From contig CAYHBX010000001.1 in the NCBI GenBank assembly GCA_964355005.1, forward strand, positions 1 through 63,759: DNA of 63,759 nucleotides, given 5' to 3'. A program made the position numbers and the translations under genes. This stretch comes from JAUSKF01 sp964355005. Its GTDB lineage: Bacteria; Patescibacteriota; Minisyncoccia; UBA6257; WO2-44-18. This document shows, piece after piece, positions 32,859-42,320 of this stretch. The first letter of the stretch is position 1; each line of letters opens with the position of its first letter. The notes beneath the pieces were generated by a model, which did not search any database, was not told where the DNA came from, and worked only from the letters and a program-made list of their open reading frames with translations.

Positions 32859-34963
32859 TAGATCGGTTTTTCCTCCGGACCTTTTCTACTTACATCCGTG
32901 GTTTTCAATTCTCCTTTCCCCGGCTGCGGTGCCGGGTTTTGTTGTCCAGGCCGGGATTTCGGTTGCTTAGTCGGTTTAGCCGCGGGTGCGAAGGCCTCCG
33001 CCAAAGTAATCAGGCGAGGATGTTTTTGTCCCTCTGCGATTAGCCCTGCTACCTCAAATTTTTTCTGCATTTTTGGGTTTCGGATCCGGTCGCGCATCTT
33101 TGGGTTGTTGAGCATGAATTTAACATCATCCGACAAGTCTTTTTCAAGATCTGCAATTGGGCCGTTGGCTAATTGCTCTTTTAATCTCTTTTCCGCGTTC
33201 AAAATTAGCGTGTCCACTACTTCGGGGCGGTTCTTGAGAACCCAATCTCTGCCATCATCAGACAGTCCGCCCCACACTTTTTCGTCTTTGAAGGAATTGG
33301 CATCAATGTTTTTGAGTTTATCTTTGTTTAACCCAGCCAGCATTTCGGTGAATTTCTCTTCCGGCATGTCAAACTTTTCTCCCAAATCGGGCCGCTTGGC
33401 GATAAATTCTTTTTCTAACCCGCCGCCTTTAACGGCCTGTAGGATCTTTTCTCTGGTGTCGCCGCGGACGTCATCTAACTTGCCGGATTCTAGCAGGGCT
33501 TTTCCGAACGCCTGCAAATCATCCTTGGATTTGGCCAGGTTGGCATTGGCAACTAAAGATCCGCCCGGATAATCTTTTTTGATCTGTTCCACGCGATCAT
33601 TGATCGCTTTGTTTTGCTCCGCTTTGTACCGCTCTTTTTGGGTTTCAGCAGCCGTGCTTAAACGCTCTGAAACCCCGCCCATACCGGGAATTTTACCCGT
33701 AATCCAAGAACCTGCGCCATACATCCAGCTAGGCGCCCCACCTTTTCGCGGGCCCTCTTCCCCGGGCTTCCCGGTCTTGTCCGCTTGTCTACCTCGGATT
33801 TTCTGTCCAAGATAGGCAACTCCGGTAGCTTGTTTGACTTTTCCTTGCGTCCAGTCTTTTATTGTAGTCGCGGTTTTAACTATTCCCTCCGCCCCCGCGA
33901 TGCCCATTTTTTGAGCGACTATCAATCCTCCGAACAAAATGCCGATCTGTACGATTCCCTGGCCGATGGCGATCATCCCGTTAATGCCGAAAGTAGTGAA
34001 GTCCCCGGCTTTTTGAGCGGTGATCATAGTTTCTGACGCTACTTTGATAGCCCCACCCACCTCACTGGATGTCAGGAGCGCTATATAAACAAAAAACATC
34101 AAAACCGGCAGGAAAAGATTCCATTTCAGGAAATTATGCCACCACTCGTCCCAATTTTTCTTCAGTCCGGGGAAGATCCAACAGAGCCACACGATGGGCA
34201 TGGTGATTAAAAGCATTGACAAGGCGATGTAGCGGATAACCATCATTCCGGCGACCGCGAAGAAAGTGATTACAATGGCGGAATTATAAATTATTGATAT
34301 GGCGATTGAGGCCAAAGTTTTTACATAAGTGATCGCTAGAGCCGCTCCTTCAGACCCCGCTGGCGCCGTGGTCAAGTTGAGTTTTTGAGCGTTCAAAGAG
34401 TTGGCAATGTTAGCGGTGAAAACCTCGGCGTTCCCTCCCTTGCCGCCGATGATGGCGTCAATAAAGAAATTGGCGAAAATGTGAGAGCTATCCATAACCA
34501 GTCCCGCGATGGTGAAACTGAAATTTACTAAAAAAGCGGCAATCACCAGATTTTTTATGAGTTTTTTAAATTCGTATCCTTGCAGACGGAATATCGTAGC
34601 GAAAGCGATGAAAATAACCGCCAACACGAAGCCGATGTTCGTTATTTGCAGAACTATTTTAAATCCGGTTGTTACTAGTAAACTTCCGATGATCGTAGTA
34701 CTTAGTCCGATCATGATCTGAATAAAATAGGCGGCAAAGGCGACCAGTTGGGCGGTTAGGAAGGCGATCGCGTAGCCAAAAGCTTCAGAGAACCAAATCA
34801 AGCCGTCGCTTAACCAAGAGAATCCTCCTCCTACGGCATCGGCGGCGAAGTCAAGAAAGTCGGCTTCGGCATGCGCTGGAGATGGAGCGATGGCTAGAAA
34901 CAAAACCAACGCCAAAGTTACGGCGGTCAAAGGGAAAATATATTTTTTAATAAATTTAATCAT
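32858..34963 (-). CDS. VirB6/TrbL-like polytopic membrane protein
   Basis: The 701-residue protein has a signal-like first helix followed by about seven membrane helices up to residue ~370 (for example SAIVITFFAVAGMMVIRYIALS and NLFLPVLMFFVYIALLTSS), as in VirB6/TrbL channel proteins. A long charged cytoplasmic domain with helices (RADVDEF-type repeats such as KDDLQAFGKALLESGKL) and a PQ-rich tail follow. It overlaps the next upstream gene by 8 bp. It is likely the central channel component of the cluster. Confidence 0.75.
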   Translation of the reverse strand: MIKFIKKYIFPLTAVTLALVLFLAIAPSPAHAEADFLDFAADAVGGGFSWLSDGLIWFSEAFGYAIAFLTAQLVAFAAYFIQIMIGLSTTIIGSLLVTTGFKIVLQITNIGFVLAVIFIAFATIFRLQGYEFKKLIKNLVIAAFLVNFSFTIAGLVMDSSHIFANFFIDAIIGGKGGNAEVFTANIANSLNAQKLNLTTAPAGSEGAALAITYVKTLASIAISIIYNSAIVITFFAVAGMMVIRYIALSMLLITMPIVWLCWIFPGLKKNWDEWWHNFLKWNLFLPVLMFFVYIALLTSSEVGGAIKVASETMITAQKAGDFTTFGINGMIAIGQGIVQIGILFGGLIVAQKMGIAGAEGIVKTATTIKDWTQGKVKQATGVAYLGQKIRGRQADKTGKPGEEGPRKGGAPSWMYGAGSWITGKIPGMGGVSERLSTAAETQKERYKAEQNKAINDRVEQIKKDYPGGSLVANANLAKSKDDLQAFGKALLESGKLDDVRGDTREKILQAVKGGGLEKEFIAKRPDLGEKFDMPEEKFTEMLAGLNKDKLKNIDANSFKDEKVWGGLSDDGRDWVLKNRPEVVDTLILNAEKRLKEQLANGPIADLEKDLSDDVKFMLNNPKMRDRIRNPKMQKKFEVAGLIAEGQKHPRLITLAEAFAPAAKPTKQPKSRPGQQNPAPQPGKGELKTTDVSRKGPEEKPI

Positions 34964-35969
34964 CGCTTGCTTCGGCTAGGCCCTCTTCAATAACGCGGTT
35001 CAATAACGCATCAACAATCGCCGCTACGTAATCCCCCAGCTGTTCGGCGTTGAGCAGGAAATCAATATCGGAGCCGAGAGCTTTACTGGTGAGATCGCCC
35101 AGTGTTTTTCCCGGGGTTACTAACTTACACTTCTCCTTGCCTTGCGCGTCTTTGGTGCATTTTTTGGAAGATAAAAACCCGCCTCCGGAAACTGCTTCAT
35201 TTAGTTTTGCCAGAGCCGCCGCTTCGGTTTTATGGCCGAGTTCTTTTTGGGCGGTGATCAATGATCCGAGAAAATTATTCTGCACTTTCCAGGATTCTCC
35301 GTATGCCACCCAGCCGCCGGTCCGGAAGTCGTCAGTGAAATTATCTATGTTATCCACGATGTCATCCAAAGTGCAATCGGCTTCCGTGGCGAATTTTTTT
35401 TCAAAAGTGCTGAATCCGATCTGCAGCTGCAAGCTGAACGGATCACATAAGAATCCGGCGCCTAGAGATTTAACGAATTCCCCGGCCGCGCGCTGGCCGG
35501 CATCCTCCAGGAATCCTTGCCAATCGGTAACGAATTGCGGTTTGCCCCCGCCCTGGATGTAGGTGATGATCTGGTCCACTACCACGTCCAAAATGGCTTT
35601 CTGAAGCACGGTGCGGACGAATTCTTCCGCCCATTCCCAGAAGGTTTGATCTTTTGCAGCAGCCGCTTCCGCGGCGGCTCTTGCCGCTTGTTTGGCGGTC
35701 AACGCGTCTTTCGCGGGAACTGTTTGTGCTTGTTCAGCCGCGGCTTCTCCCTCTGCCGTTTTCTCCTCGCCCTCCGATTTGGCATCCGAGACCTCTTCTT
35801 TGGTCAGCGCATCCGCCAACGCGTTAGATAAAGCCGAAGCAGCCGCCTTCAAAATTGCTTCAATGAGGGCGTCATATTTTTCGCTGGCCTGTACCTTTTT
35901 CGGCGCGTTTCCGAGCGGCGAAAAGATCAGTACGAAGACGACAAAAGTTATAAATAGCCTTTTCAGCAT
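34956..35969 (-). CDS. Secreted protein of the secretion cluster
   Basis: A signal peptide (FITFVVFVLIFSPLGNAPKKVQA) precedes an Ala/Glu-rich coiled region (residues ~30-105) and a globular part with FLCDPFSLQLQIGFST and several Cys residues (CDP, DCT, CTKDAQGKEKC). FLCDPF-type motifs recur in Patescibacteria secretion clusters, but I cannot assign a role. It shares a junction with both neighbours, indicating one transcript. Confidence 0.65.
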   Translation of the reverse strand: MLKRLFITFVVFVLIFSPLGNAPKKVQASEKYDALIEAILKAAASALSNALADALTKEEVSDAKSEGEEKTAEGEAAAEQAQTVPAKDALTAKQAARAAAEAAAAKDQTFWEWAEEFVRTVLQKAILDVVVDQIITYIQGGGKPQFVTDWQGFLEDAGQRAAGEFVKSLGAGFLCDPFSLQLQIGFSTFEKKFATEADCTLDDIVDNIDNFTDDFRTGGWVAYGESWKVQNNFLGSLITAQKELGHKTEAAALAKLNEAVSGGGFLSSKKCTKDAQGKEKCKLVTPGKTLGDLTSKALGSDIDFLLNAEQLGDYVAAIVDALLNRVIEEGLAEASDD

Positions 35970-36752
35970 TTAGAGATTATATTTTTTGGCGAATTGGATG
36001 ATTCTTTCATTGAGATTGGTTAGGTCATTATAGGTTTGTCCAATAAGCCTCATAGAAACCAAAGCGGCGAGCGGATCTTTTTCAATATTGGCGATGTTGG
36101 TAAATATTTTCTTTTGCCGCATAAAAAGAGTCAGTTTTTCTTTATGCAGATCTAATAAGCTGGATGGAATGTTTAGCGTGTAGTATTCCTTGATGGTTTT
36201 GTCGTAGGCGTCCGCCAGTTTTTTGAATTCTTCAATGTCGGGATCACTGAAATCCGGACTGATGCCGGCGAAATTTTTGGCGGAGATCGCTTTGGTGTTT
36301 TGCAGATACCCATCAATAAATGCCGGGTCATTGTTTGGGACGATTTTCAGGGAACTGATATCAATTTCGGGGGTTATTAAGGCGAAGCTGGATTGCGATA
36401 GCCGCTCTTTAATTATTTGTTCGGCGATTTTTTGAGGATTCGGGGCGGTGATCAGACTTCCTTCGTCAAAAATCTCCGGCCCCTCCGGATTTTGAGCGAA
36501 AATTTCTTCGGCTATTCCCGTACCAATGTCCTGAACCGCGGCGTTAATGGCTGGGGCGGGTAGGTTCGGCAACGATTCTATCGCGGGGGAATTGGCGTTT
36601 GTCGTGTTTGAAATTAAATTGGCTGGTTCGCCGGCTTGCCGTGAGCTGGCCGAATCGGAGACGATCATTTTTTCCGGAGATTTTTGAACGAAAATCATCA
36701 CCGCCATCACGGTTGATCCGGCCAAGAGCAAAAGAGGAATAATCTTTCTCAT
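35970..36752 (-). CDS. First gene of the secretion cluster, membrane-anchored protein
   Basis: A single N-terminal helix (RKIIPLLLLAGSTVMAVMIFV) anchors about 235 external residues that are mostly helical (KKLADAYDKTIKEYYTLNIP, KLTLFMRQKKIFTNIANIEK). The stop abuts the next gene's start. No family recognised. Its position at the head of the cluster suggests the main promoter lies at 36753-36816. Confidence 0.6.
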   Translation of the reverse strand: MRKIIPLLLLAGSTVMAVMIFVQKSPEKMIVSDSASSRQAGEPANLISNTTNANSPAIESLPNLPAPAINAAVQDIGTGIAEEIFAQNPEGPEIFDEGSLITAPNPQKIAEQIIKERLSQSSFALITPEIDISSLKIVPNNDPAFIDGYLQNTKAISAKNFAGISPDFSDPDIEEFKKLADAYDKTIKEYYTLNIPSSLLDLHKEKLTLFMRQKKIFTNIANIEKDPLAALVSMRLIGQTYNDLTNLNERIIQFAKKYNL

Positions 36753-36816
36753 TAGTAAGCGAAGTGCCCGCCCTGTATGGCGTACTTTATTATTATAGCA
36801 ATCGCAGAATCAGAAA

Positions 36817-37614
36817 TTACGGGAAAATTGGGCTTCCTGTGGATAGCTTTATGAGTTGGTCTAAGCTGAAGTTTTGCGGGCGGGCGTTTTCCGGTAATCC
36901 AGCGGATTTTACAAGGTCCACGGCTTCTTTTTTGCTGATTTTTAATCCGACAGACAGATTATTTGCCGCCGTTTTCCGAGGTTGCTTGAATAGCGCTTTA
37001 ACTACTTTGAAGTATTCGGTTTTTTTCTCCCTAAACCCCAAACCCTGTACCCTACCCCCTAATTTTATGACTGCCGAATTTACTTTCGGAGGTGGATCGA
37101 AGTCTTTTGGTTTTAGGCGTAAAATAAGCTCCGGGGTAGCCCAAAATTGAGTTATTGCGGCCAGTAAGTTCATTTTCGGCGGTTTGGCGCAGATTCGGTC
37201 AGCTACTTCCTCCTGGACCATAAGTACCGATAAAGCGGGCTTGTTTTCCAGCTCACTGATGATCCGCAACAAATGACCGGTGATGTAATAAGGAATGTTG
37301 CCCACAAGCTTCCAGTTATTGAGTTTATGAGTTAATGAGTTTAGAAGTTTTAACGCATCACCAGTTGCGATTTCTAACTCATCAACTGTAGCGCTAGCGT
37401 AACTTTTTAACTGGTTTGCTAAATGCGGGTCTTTCTCGATCGCGATAACCTTCGCTCCGATTTTTTCCGCGGCTTCAAGCAAGGGAAAAGTCAGCGCCCC
37501 TTCGCCGGGGCCGATCTCAATAATTGTGTCGCCTGGTGCTAATTCCAAAGCCGCGATGATTTTCGGAATCGCTGATTTATTTTTTAGAAAATGCTGACCA
37601 AGTTTTTCTCCCAT
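36817..37614 (-). CDS. rsmA: 16S rRNA dimethyladenosine transferase
   Basis: RsmA (KsgA) dimethylates two adenines near the 3' end of 16S rRNA. The start MGEKLGQHFLKNKSAIPKII at 37614 is chosen over upstream codons that are repeat sequence. SAM motif I is IIEIGPGEGALTFPL, motif IV is LVGNIPYYITGHLL. Two in-frame inserts come from intergenic repeats: NSLTHKLNN before motif IV and RVQGLGFREKKTE near residue 205. The C-terminal RNA-binding domain is present. Confidence 0.93.
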   Translation of the reverse strand: MGEKLGQHFLKNKSAIPKIIAALELAPGDTIIEIGPGEGALTFPLLEAAEKIGAKVIAIEKDPHLANQLKSYASATVDELEIATGDALKLLNSLTHKLNNWKLVGNIPYYITGHLLRIISELENKPALSVLMVQEEVADRICAKPPKMNLLAAITQFWATPELILRLKPKDFDPPPKVNSAVIKLGGRVQGLGFREKKTEYFKVVKALFKQPRKTAANNLSVGLKISKKEAVDLVKSAGLPENARPQNFSLDQLIKLSTGSPIFP

Positions 37615-37683
37615 AAAGACAAGTGTAAGCAGGGTTTGGGGTTTAGCCAATAGGGTGGATCAATATTTGGTATACTTTGAGTA

Positions 37684-39840
37684 ATGGACGAGAAAAAACC
37701 AGAAGAATTAGAGATTGAGCCGATCGCGCCCAAAAAATATTCGGACGAATTGGAGGAGTTGGCAAAAAAACTTGAGGAAGTTAAAAGCAAAAGGCAAACG
37801 GAGTCCCCGCCGGAGTTTAAAGTTGCAGAAAATCCTAAATCGGAGATTAAACCAGGGGAGCCGGCGATGTCGGCGGAGGTTGGTGATGTTTTGGTCAGTA
37901 AAAGTGGCACCCGTCGAAAAGTTCTTGGGTTTCATTTTGACCGGAAAGCGCCCGGCGGCGGGTATTTGGAAGTAGAGACCGCAAAAGAGGGAGCGACTTT
38001 CAAAGAGTCAATTAACTTTGAAGAAGTAATGGAAAGTAAGAAAAAGGGCGTTGTAACGATAGAAAAAACGGCGGCAGAAAAACTAATCCGCCCCGAGTCT
38101 ATCCAGCCGGCCCAAGAGAATCCGGTTAAGCGGGGTGAAATAGAAAAACCTCTTCCCGAAAAAGAAAGAGTAAAAATGGCTGAAAAAATCGCCACCTCTC
38201 TTCTTGCTGGCATGAGAAAAGAGAAATCGGCGCCAAAAGCAAGAAGGGTGCCGCAAAAATTGAAGGAAGAAGCGGCTCCGACTGCAAAACCGGAGGAAAA
38301 AGCTCCGGAGCCCGGTCCTGTCTCCACCGAGGCTTCGGTGGGCAAACCGGTTCGGCAAGTTCACGGCAAGCCGGCAGCGGAAAAGCCGGTTGAACCGGAA
38401 AAACTGACCGACGAGCAAAAGCTGGAATATATTTTAAAAGTCGCGCCCGGGGATTTGGGTGAGGCGGGCGAAGAAAAGAAAGCTGGAGAAACGAAAATTG
38501 AAGAGCCGATTGAACCGGAAAAACCGGCCGAACAGCCGGCTGAACAGCTCGCTGAAATGAAGGCCGAAGTAAAAGAAGAACCGATCGAAGCCGAAAAACC
38601 AGTACCGGAACCGGAATCCGGAGAGCCGGAAAACCCGGCTTTCAAAACCGAAGAGGCGCTGAATGATCAGGAGTTTCTGGAATTTCTCACTAAATATCCG
38701 GACGCGGAAAAAATTGACCCGGGTTCGCACCAGCGGGAAATTGAAAAACGGCACAAAGTTTTTCACGCGTGCAAAGTTTTAGGCAGTGTTGTTGGAGAAT
38801 TTTATAATAAAGAGGCCGGCCAAGAACTCGGCCTGCCCATTGAAAAAGAAATGAGCCGGAAAATGCTGGATACGGTTGAAAGGGAAGCAATTGCCGATCC
38901 GGAGTCTTTAATAAAACGGGCGCAGGAGATCGTTGAATATGAAAATTTGAAAAATGACACCACTGCTCTTGATAAGCAGCTGGCGGAATTTGGCGGCGTC
39001 AGTAATCGCGAGGACGCTCTGCAATTCATAGAAGAAAAACTTCATAAATTGAGTAAGGAAAAACATCAAAAAAGGATTTCCGTCGGGTTTATTGGTTTCA
39101 TCAATCCGGAAAATAATCCGATCGCCGGTTGGTGGTTCCAGAAAATGATGACAGAGGAGGAGCGGGCTTGGCATAAACAAATTCGCGAAGCGCCCAGAGT
39201 AAAACGCAAAGAGATCTTCGCCGAAATAGATAAAAAAATAGAGGCCTTCGCTAAAGCTAAAGAGGAATTGGAAAAGGTTAATGAAGTAGGTATGCGCCGG
39301 CGGTTTGATGATCTGCGGCAGGAATTATTCCAGAAATTTGAGCCCACAAAGATGCTTTTTGAGGATATGCGGCATCGCGCGGTAAAAAATATCGGCGATC
39401 TGTTCAATAAAGCAATTCACGGTGTTCCCGGTATCAAAAAGATAGAGGAAGCCAGACAATATCTGGAAAAATTGCGTGTTTTACACAAAAAATTTGCGCT
39501 GGATGTCCGGGATCAGGATGCTTTCGCGTTGCAGTTAGACCGGCGATTGGAGGAGCTCGTTGACGGATTAGTGAGGGAAAATATCAAAGGATTCAAGATA
39601 ACCAGTGAGCCGCTGAAGAAGATGCTTTCTGAATTTTCCAAGCTGGTGGACAAAGGATCGGGCGTCGAAAGCAAACAAGCGCTTCTAATCGCTATTGTTT
39701 CGGCGATAGACAAAGCGATTGATCATCTGAAGGAATCCGGGCGCGGCAAACCGGCCGCCGAGGGAAAGGAGGCAATGATGAAAAAAATATTACTTCAGGC
39801 GGTGAAAGTTCAATTACTTGCCGAATTAACTAAGCAATAA
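37684..39840 (+). CDS. Large acidic protein with Pro/Glu-rich region
   Basis: The 718-residue product has a possible small beta domain (GDVLVSKSGTRRKVLGFHFD, residues ~66-125), a long disordered region with EKPAEQPAEQ-type repeats (~130-320) and a charged helical C-terminal half (FNKAIHGVPGIKKIEEARQY). No signal peptide or membrane segment. I do not recognise a family. The next small gene overlaps its stop by one base (TAATG), so they are translated together. A promoter-like TATACT precedes it. Confidence 0.65.
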   Translation: MDEKKPEELEIEPIAPKKYSDELEELAKKLEEVKSKRQTESPPEFKVAENPKSEIKPGEPAMSAEVGDVLVSKSGTRRKVLGFHFDRKAPGGGYLEVETAKEGATFKESINFEEVMESKKKGVVTIEKTAAEKLIRPESIQPAQENPVKRGEIEKPLPEKERVKMAEKIATSLLAGMRKEKSAPKARRVPQKLKEEAAPTAKPEEKAPEPGPVSTEASVGKPVRQVHGKPAAEKPVEPEKLTDEQKLEYILKVAPGDLGEAGEEKKAGETKIEEPIEPEKPAEQPAEQLAEMKAEVKEEPIEAEKPVPEPESGEPENPAFKTEEALNDQEFLEFLTKYPDAEKIDPGSHQREIEKRHKVFHACKVLGSVVGEFYNKEAGQELGLPIEKEMSRKMLDTVEREAIADPESLIKRAQEIVEYENLKNDTTALDKQLAEFGGVSNREDALQFIEEKLHKLSKEKHQKRISVGFIGFINPENNPIAGWWFQKMMTEEERAWHKQIREAPRVKRKEIFAEIDKKIEAFAKAKEELEKVNEVGMRRRFDDLRQELFQKFEPTKMLFEDMRHRAVKNIGDLFNKAIHGVPGIKKIEEARQYLEKLRVLHKKFALDVRDQDAFALQLDRRLEELVDGLVRENIKGFKITSEPLKKMLSEFSKLVDKGSGVESKQALLIAIVSAIDKAIDHLKESGRGKPAAEGKEAMMKKILLQAVKVQLLAELTKQ

Positions 39841-40103
39841 TGGACAGTTTGGAAAAAATCATTATTTTGCTGGAATCCGAAAAGAAGTCCGAGGCAAAAA
39901 AGTTGCTGACGGAATATTTGAATAACATTAAACTTTCTCCCGCTGAGCAGGACAGGACTTATCTGGAAATTGCTTCACTATTCGCGCGGGTAAATAATTC
40001 TTTGATGCGGGACTATAAAGAACTGCTGGAAGAAGTGTCCGAGGAATTCCGCGATTTGAATATTAAGGAGCGTATTTTACTTCCGAAACGAGAGAGCAAA
40101 TAA
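39840..40103 (+). CDS. Small helical protein coupled to the preceding gene
   Basis: The 87-residue product (LEKIIILLESEKKSEAKKLL, then KLSPAEQDRTYLEIASLFAR) is all-helical and charged. The start codon overlaps the previous stop (TAATG). It could be a partner of the large acidic protein. Family not recognised. Confidence 0.6.
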   Translation: MDSLEKIIILLESEKKSEAKKLLTEYLNNIKLSPAEQDRTYLEIASLFARVNNSLMRDYKELLEEVSEEFRDLNIKERILLPKRESK

Positions 40104-40217
40104 CCGGGCACTGATAATTACTAATGATTAATTCCTAATTTCTAATCAATTTCCAATTAGGAAATGTCCAATCGGCAGTCCGTTTTCATTAGAAATTAGA
40201 TATTAAAAATTAGAAAT
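40104..40217. repeat. AT-rich inverted repeat spacer
   Basis: Convergent spacer made of TAATTCCTAATTTCTAATCA and TTAGAAATTAGATATTAAAA units that can fold back. No gene is seen. Confidence 0.6.
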
Positions 40218-41264
40218 TTATAGAATTGGTTCCAGCCAGTGAATGATTTTAATTAGAATACGGTGATACCAATGCGACTTTTCTTTTAATTCAGAGAGCG
40301 GCACCGCTTCAGATTTCCATTCGGCGATTATTTTTTTCAGATCCCCGATCATGTCTTTGCGCTGGAAGATAACGCTGGCTTCCAGATTATAATCAAAACT
40401 TTGCGCGTCGATATTATTTGAACCCACTAGCCCCTCTTTTTCGTCCACCAGCAGAACTTTGGCGTGATTCATTCTTTTCATAAAATAAAAATTTACCCAG
40501 GAAGAAAGGTGTTCGGCGATTGGCCGATGGATCAGGTCAATCGCTGCAATGTCGGTTTTTTGCGGGATGATAACTTCTATTTTTACTCCCCTGCCGGCCG
40601 CCTGCCGCAGCGCGCGCATCAGCCATTTGTGGGGAATAAAATAGGGCGTGACGATGGTAATGCTTTGAGATGCCTGCGCGAACTTTTGTTTATAGTAGTG
40701 TTTTAAAACATCCTTTCCTCGGAGCGGCCAGCGCTCGATCAGCCACGTTTTTGCTTTGTAAATAGTAGCCGAAAGTTTCCCCAGCGGCAGTTTTCGGAAT
40801 GCCAATATTTCCGGATCGCGCCCCCCGGAAAGGTAGTAGGCCCGCGCGAACGAACTTAATAGACGCTTCACAAAAAGCCCCGTGATCATCATATGCAGAT
40901 CCAACCACTTCGCGTAGGCGCCCCGGATATTTACTCCGCCGGCAAAGCCGATCTCTTCGTCTACGATCATAGTTTTGCGATGATTCCGGTAAAACCAGTG
41001 ATTGTACACTACGACTTCCGCTCCGGCTTTCGTGAAGGCATCGCGGTTGATGGATCCGAACCAAAAGTGGGCCAAGCGATCAATGATGATCTTAACTTTT
41101 ACCCCGGCCTTCGCCTTCTCTTTTAGAGTTTCGAATAATTGGTGAGTCTTAGGATCGTCGGTGAGAATGAAGCTTTCCAGAAGGATAGACTTCCGCGCTC
41201 CTCGGATTGCCTCCAGCATTGCCGCCCACGCTTTATCTGATTTTGTATAGAATCGATATTTCAT
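40218..41264 (-). CDS. Phospholipase D / cardiolipin synthase family protein
   Basis: Two HKD motifs are present: NHRKTMIVDEEIGFAGGVNI and MNHAKVLLVDEKEGLVGSNN, with Asn in place of His-x-Lys's first neighbour in the usual HxK(x)4D spacing. These form the phosphatidyl-transfer site of cardiolipin synthases. At 348 residues it lacks the two N-terminal membrane helices of bacterial ClsA and looks like ClsB-type or a phospholipase. The start at MKYRFYTKSDKAW is preferred over a TTG four codons upstream. Lies downstream of yvcK on the same strand. Confidence 0.85.
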   Translation of the reverse strand: MKYRFYTKSDKAWAAMLEAIRGARKSILLESFILTDDPKTHQLFETLKEKAKAGVKVKIIIDRLAHFWFGSINRDAFTKAGAEVVVYNHWFYRNHRKTMIVDEEIGFAGGVNIRGAYAKWLDLHMMITGLFVKRLLSSFARAYYLSGGRDPEILAFRKLPLGKLSATIYKAKTWLIERWPLRGKDVLKHYYKQKFAQASQSITIVTPYFIPHKWLMRALRQAAGRGVKIEVIIPQKTDIAAIDLIHRPIAEHLSSWVNFYFMKRMNHAKVLLVDEKEGLVGSNNIDAQSFDYNLEASVIFQRKDMIGDLKKIIAEWKSEAVPLSELKEKSHWYHRILIKIIHWLEPIL

Positions 41265-41306
41265 AGATCTTATCAACTTATAAACTTAAGAACTTATAAA
41301 CTATTT

Positions 41307-42257
41307 TTAAACCAGCATCTTTACCGCCTCCGCGATCTTATCCGGGTCATGCCGAATGAAGCCCGACTTTCTTAGTAGGTCTACGACGATCGGCATCGGA
41401 CGGGATTTGAAATTATCGGTATCAGCTTCAACGAATTGCGCCTTTTCTGCCGCGTACGGCTTGAAGCGCATTAAGGTTGGCTTAGATTTGTTGATAATCG
41501 CGTAGTCCAGCACGTTCTTTCCCAGATAATTTTCGATGCTCGTGACGAAATCGGATGCCCGGAAGCCATTAGTTTCCCCGAATTTAGTCATTAGGTTAAC
41601 GAAATATATTTTTCTTCCTTGAGTTTGCCGAAGAGCCTCGCGGACTCCTTTCACCAAAAGATTTGGGACTAAACTGGTGTAAATATCACCGGGACCAATA
41701 ATGACCGCGTCCGCCTCCATAATCGCCCGCTTGGCGGCCGGATTTATTTCCGCTTCCGGCTTGAGCCATACTTTTTTTATTTTCAAATGGCCGTCATGTT
41801 TCGGGATATCAATATTTCTCTCCCCTTTTATTAGCTCGCCGTTTTCCAGTTCCGCCATTAAGGAAGCCTTTTTCAAAGTTACCGGCAGAACATCGCCCTG
41901 GACCGACAGGATCTTTCCCGCTTCTGTGATTGCCGAATCAAAGCTCCCGGTGATACGTTCGAGCGCGGTTATCATCAGATTGCCGAAGCTGTGCCCGGAT
42001 AAGCCGCTCCCCTCCTGGAAGCGATAATTAAAAAGTTCCGAAAGAATTTTATTATCGGAGGCCGAGAGAGCTATCATTGCCCGGCGGATATCTCCGGGGG
42101 GCAGGATGCCGAATTCTTCCCGCAGAATTCCGGATGAACCGCCCTCATCCGACATGGTTACGATGGCGGTGATCTTAGAAAAATGTTTTTTTAAACCAAG
42201 CAAGACCGGGAAAATTCCGGTCCCTCCGCCGATAACTACTATCTTCTTGTCCTTCAT
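41307..42257 (-). CDS. yvcK: YvcK/CofD-like protein
   Basis: KKIVVIGGGTGIFPVLLGLKKH and MSDEGGSSGILREEFGILPPGDIRRA define the YvcK family, a UDP-sugar-binding regulator of carbon flux and cell shape in Gram-positives, structurally related to the F420 enzyme CofD. Residues ADAVIIGPGDIYTSLVPNLLVKGV and the following MTKFGETNGF are typical. The fragment LRQTQGRK near 215 may derive from the TTGAGTTTGCCGAAG repeat. 316 residues, normal. Confidence 0.9.
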   Translation of the reverse strand: MKDKKIVVIGGGTGIFPVLLGLKKHFSKITAIVTMSDEGGSSGILREEFGILPPGDIRRAMIALSASDNKILSELFNYRFQEGSGLSGHSFGNLMITALERITGSFDSAITEAGKILSVQGDVLPVTLKKASLMAELENGELIKGERNIDIPKHDGHLKIKKVWLKPEAEINPAAKRAIMEADAVIIGPGDIYTSLVPNLLVKGVREALRQTQGRKIYFVNLMTKFGETNGFRASDFVTSIENYLGKNVLDYAIINKSKPTLMRFKPYAAEKAQFVEADTDNFKSRPMPIVVDLLRKSGFIRHDPDKIAEAVKMLV

Positions 42258-42291
42258 ATTGCTATAAATATATCCTTTAATCTTCGGTTAG

Positions 42292-42316
42292 AAAACCCCG
42301 CCACAGCGGGGATTTT
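42292..42316 (-). terminator. Rho-independent terminator
   Basis: AAAACCCCGC, loop CACA, GCGGGGATTTT; on the minus strand it ends the gene at 42321. Confidence 0.8.
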
Positions 42317-42320
42317 AAGT

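Noticed and set aside
37615..37650. Longer N-terminus of RsmA (MAKPQTLLTLVF)
   Set aside because: The added codons come from a GGGTTTGGGGTTTAG-type repeat, while MGEKLGQHFL is the family start.
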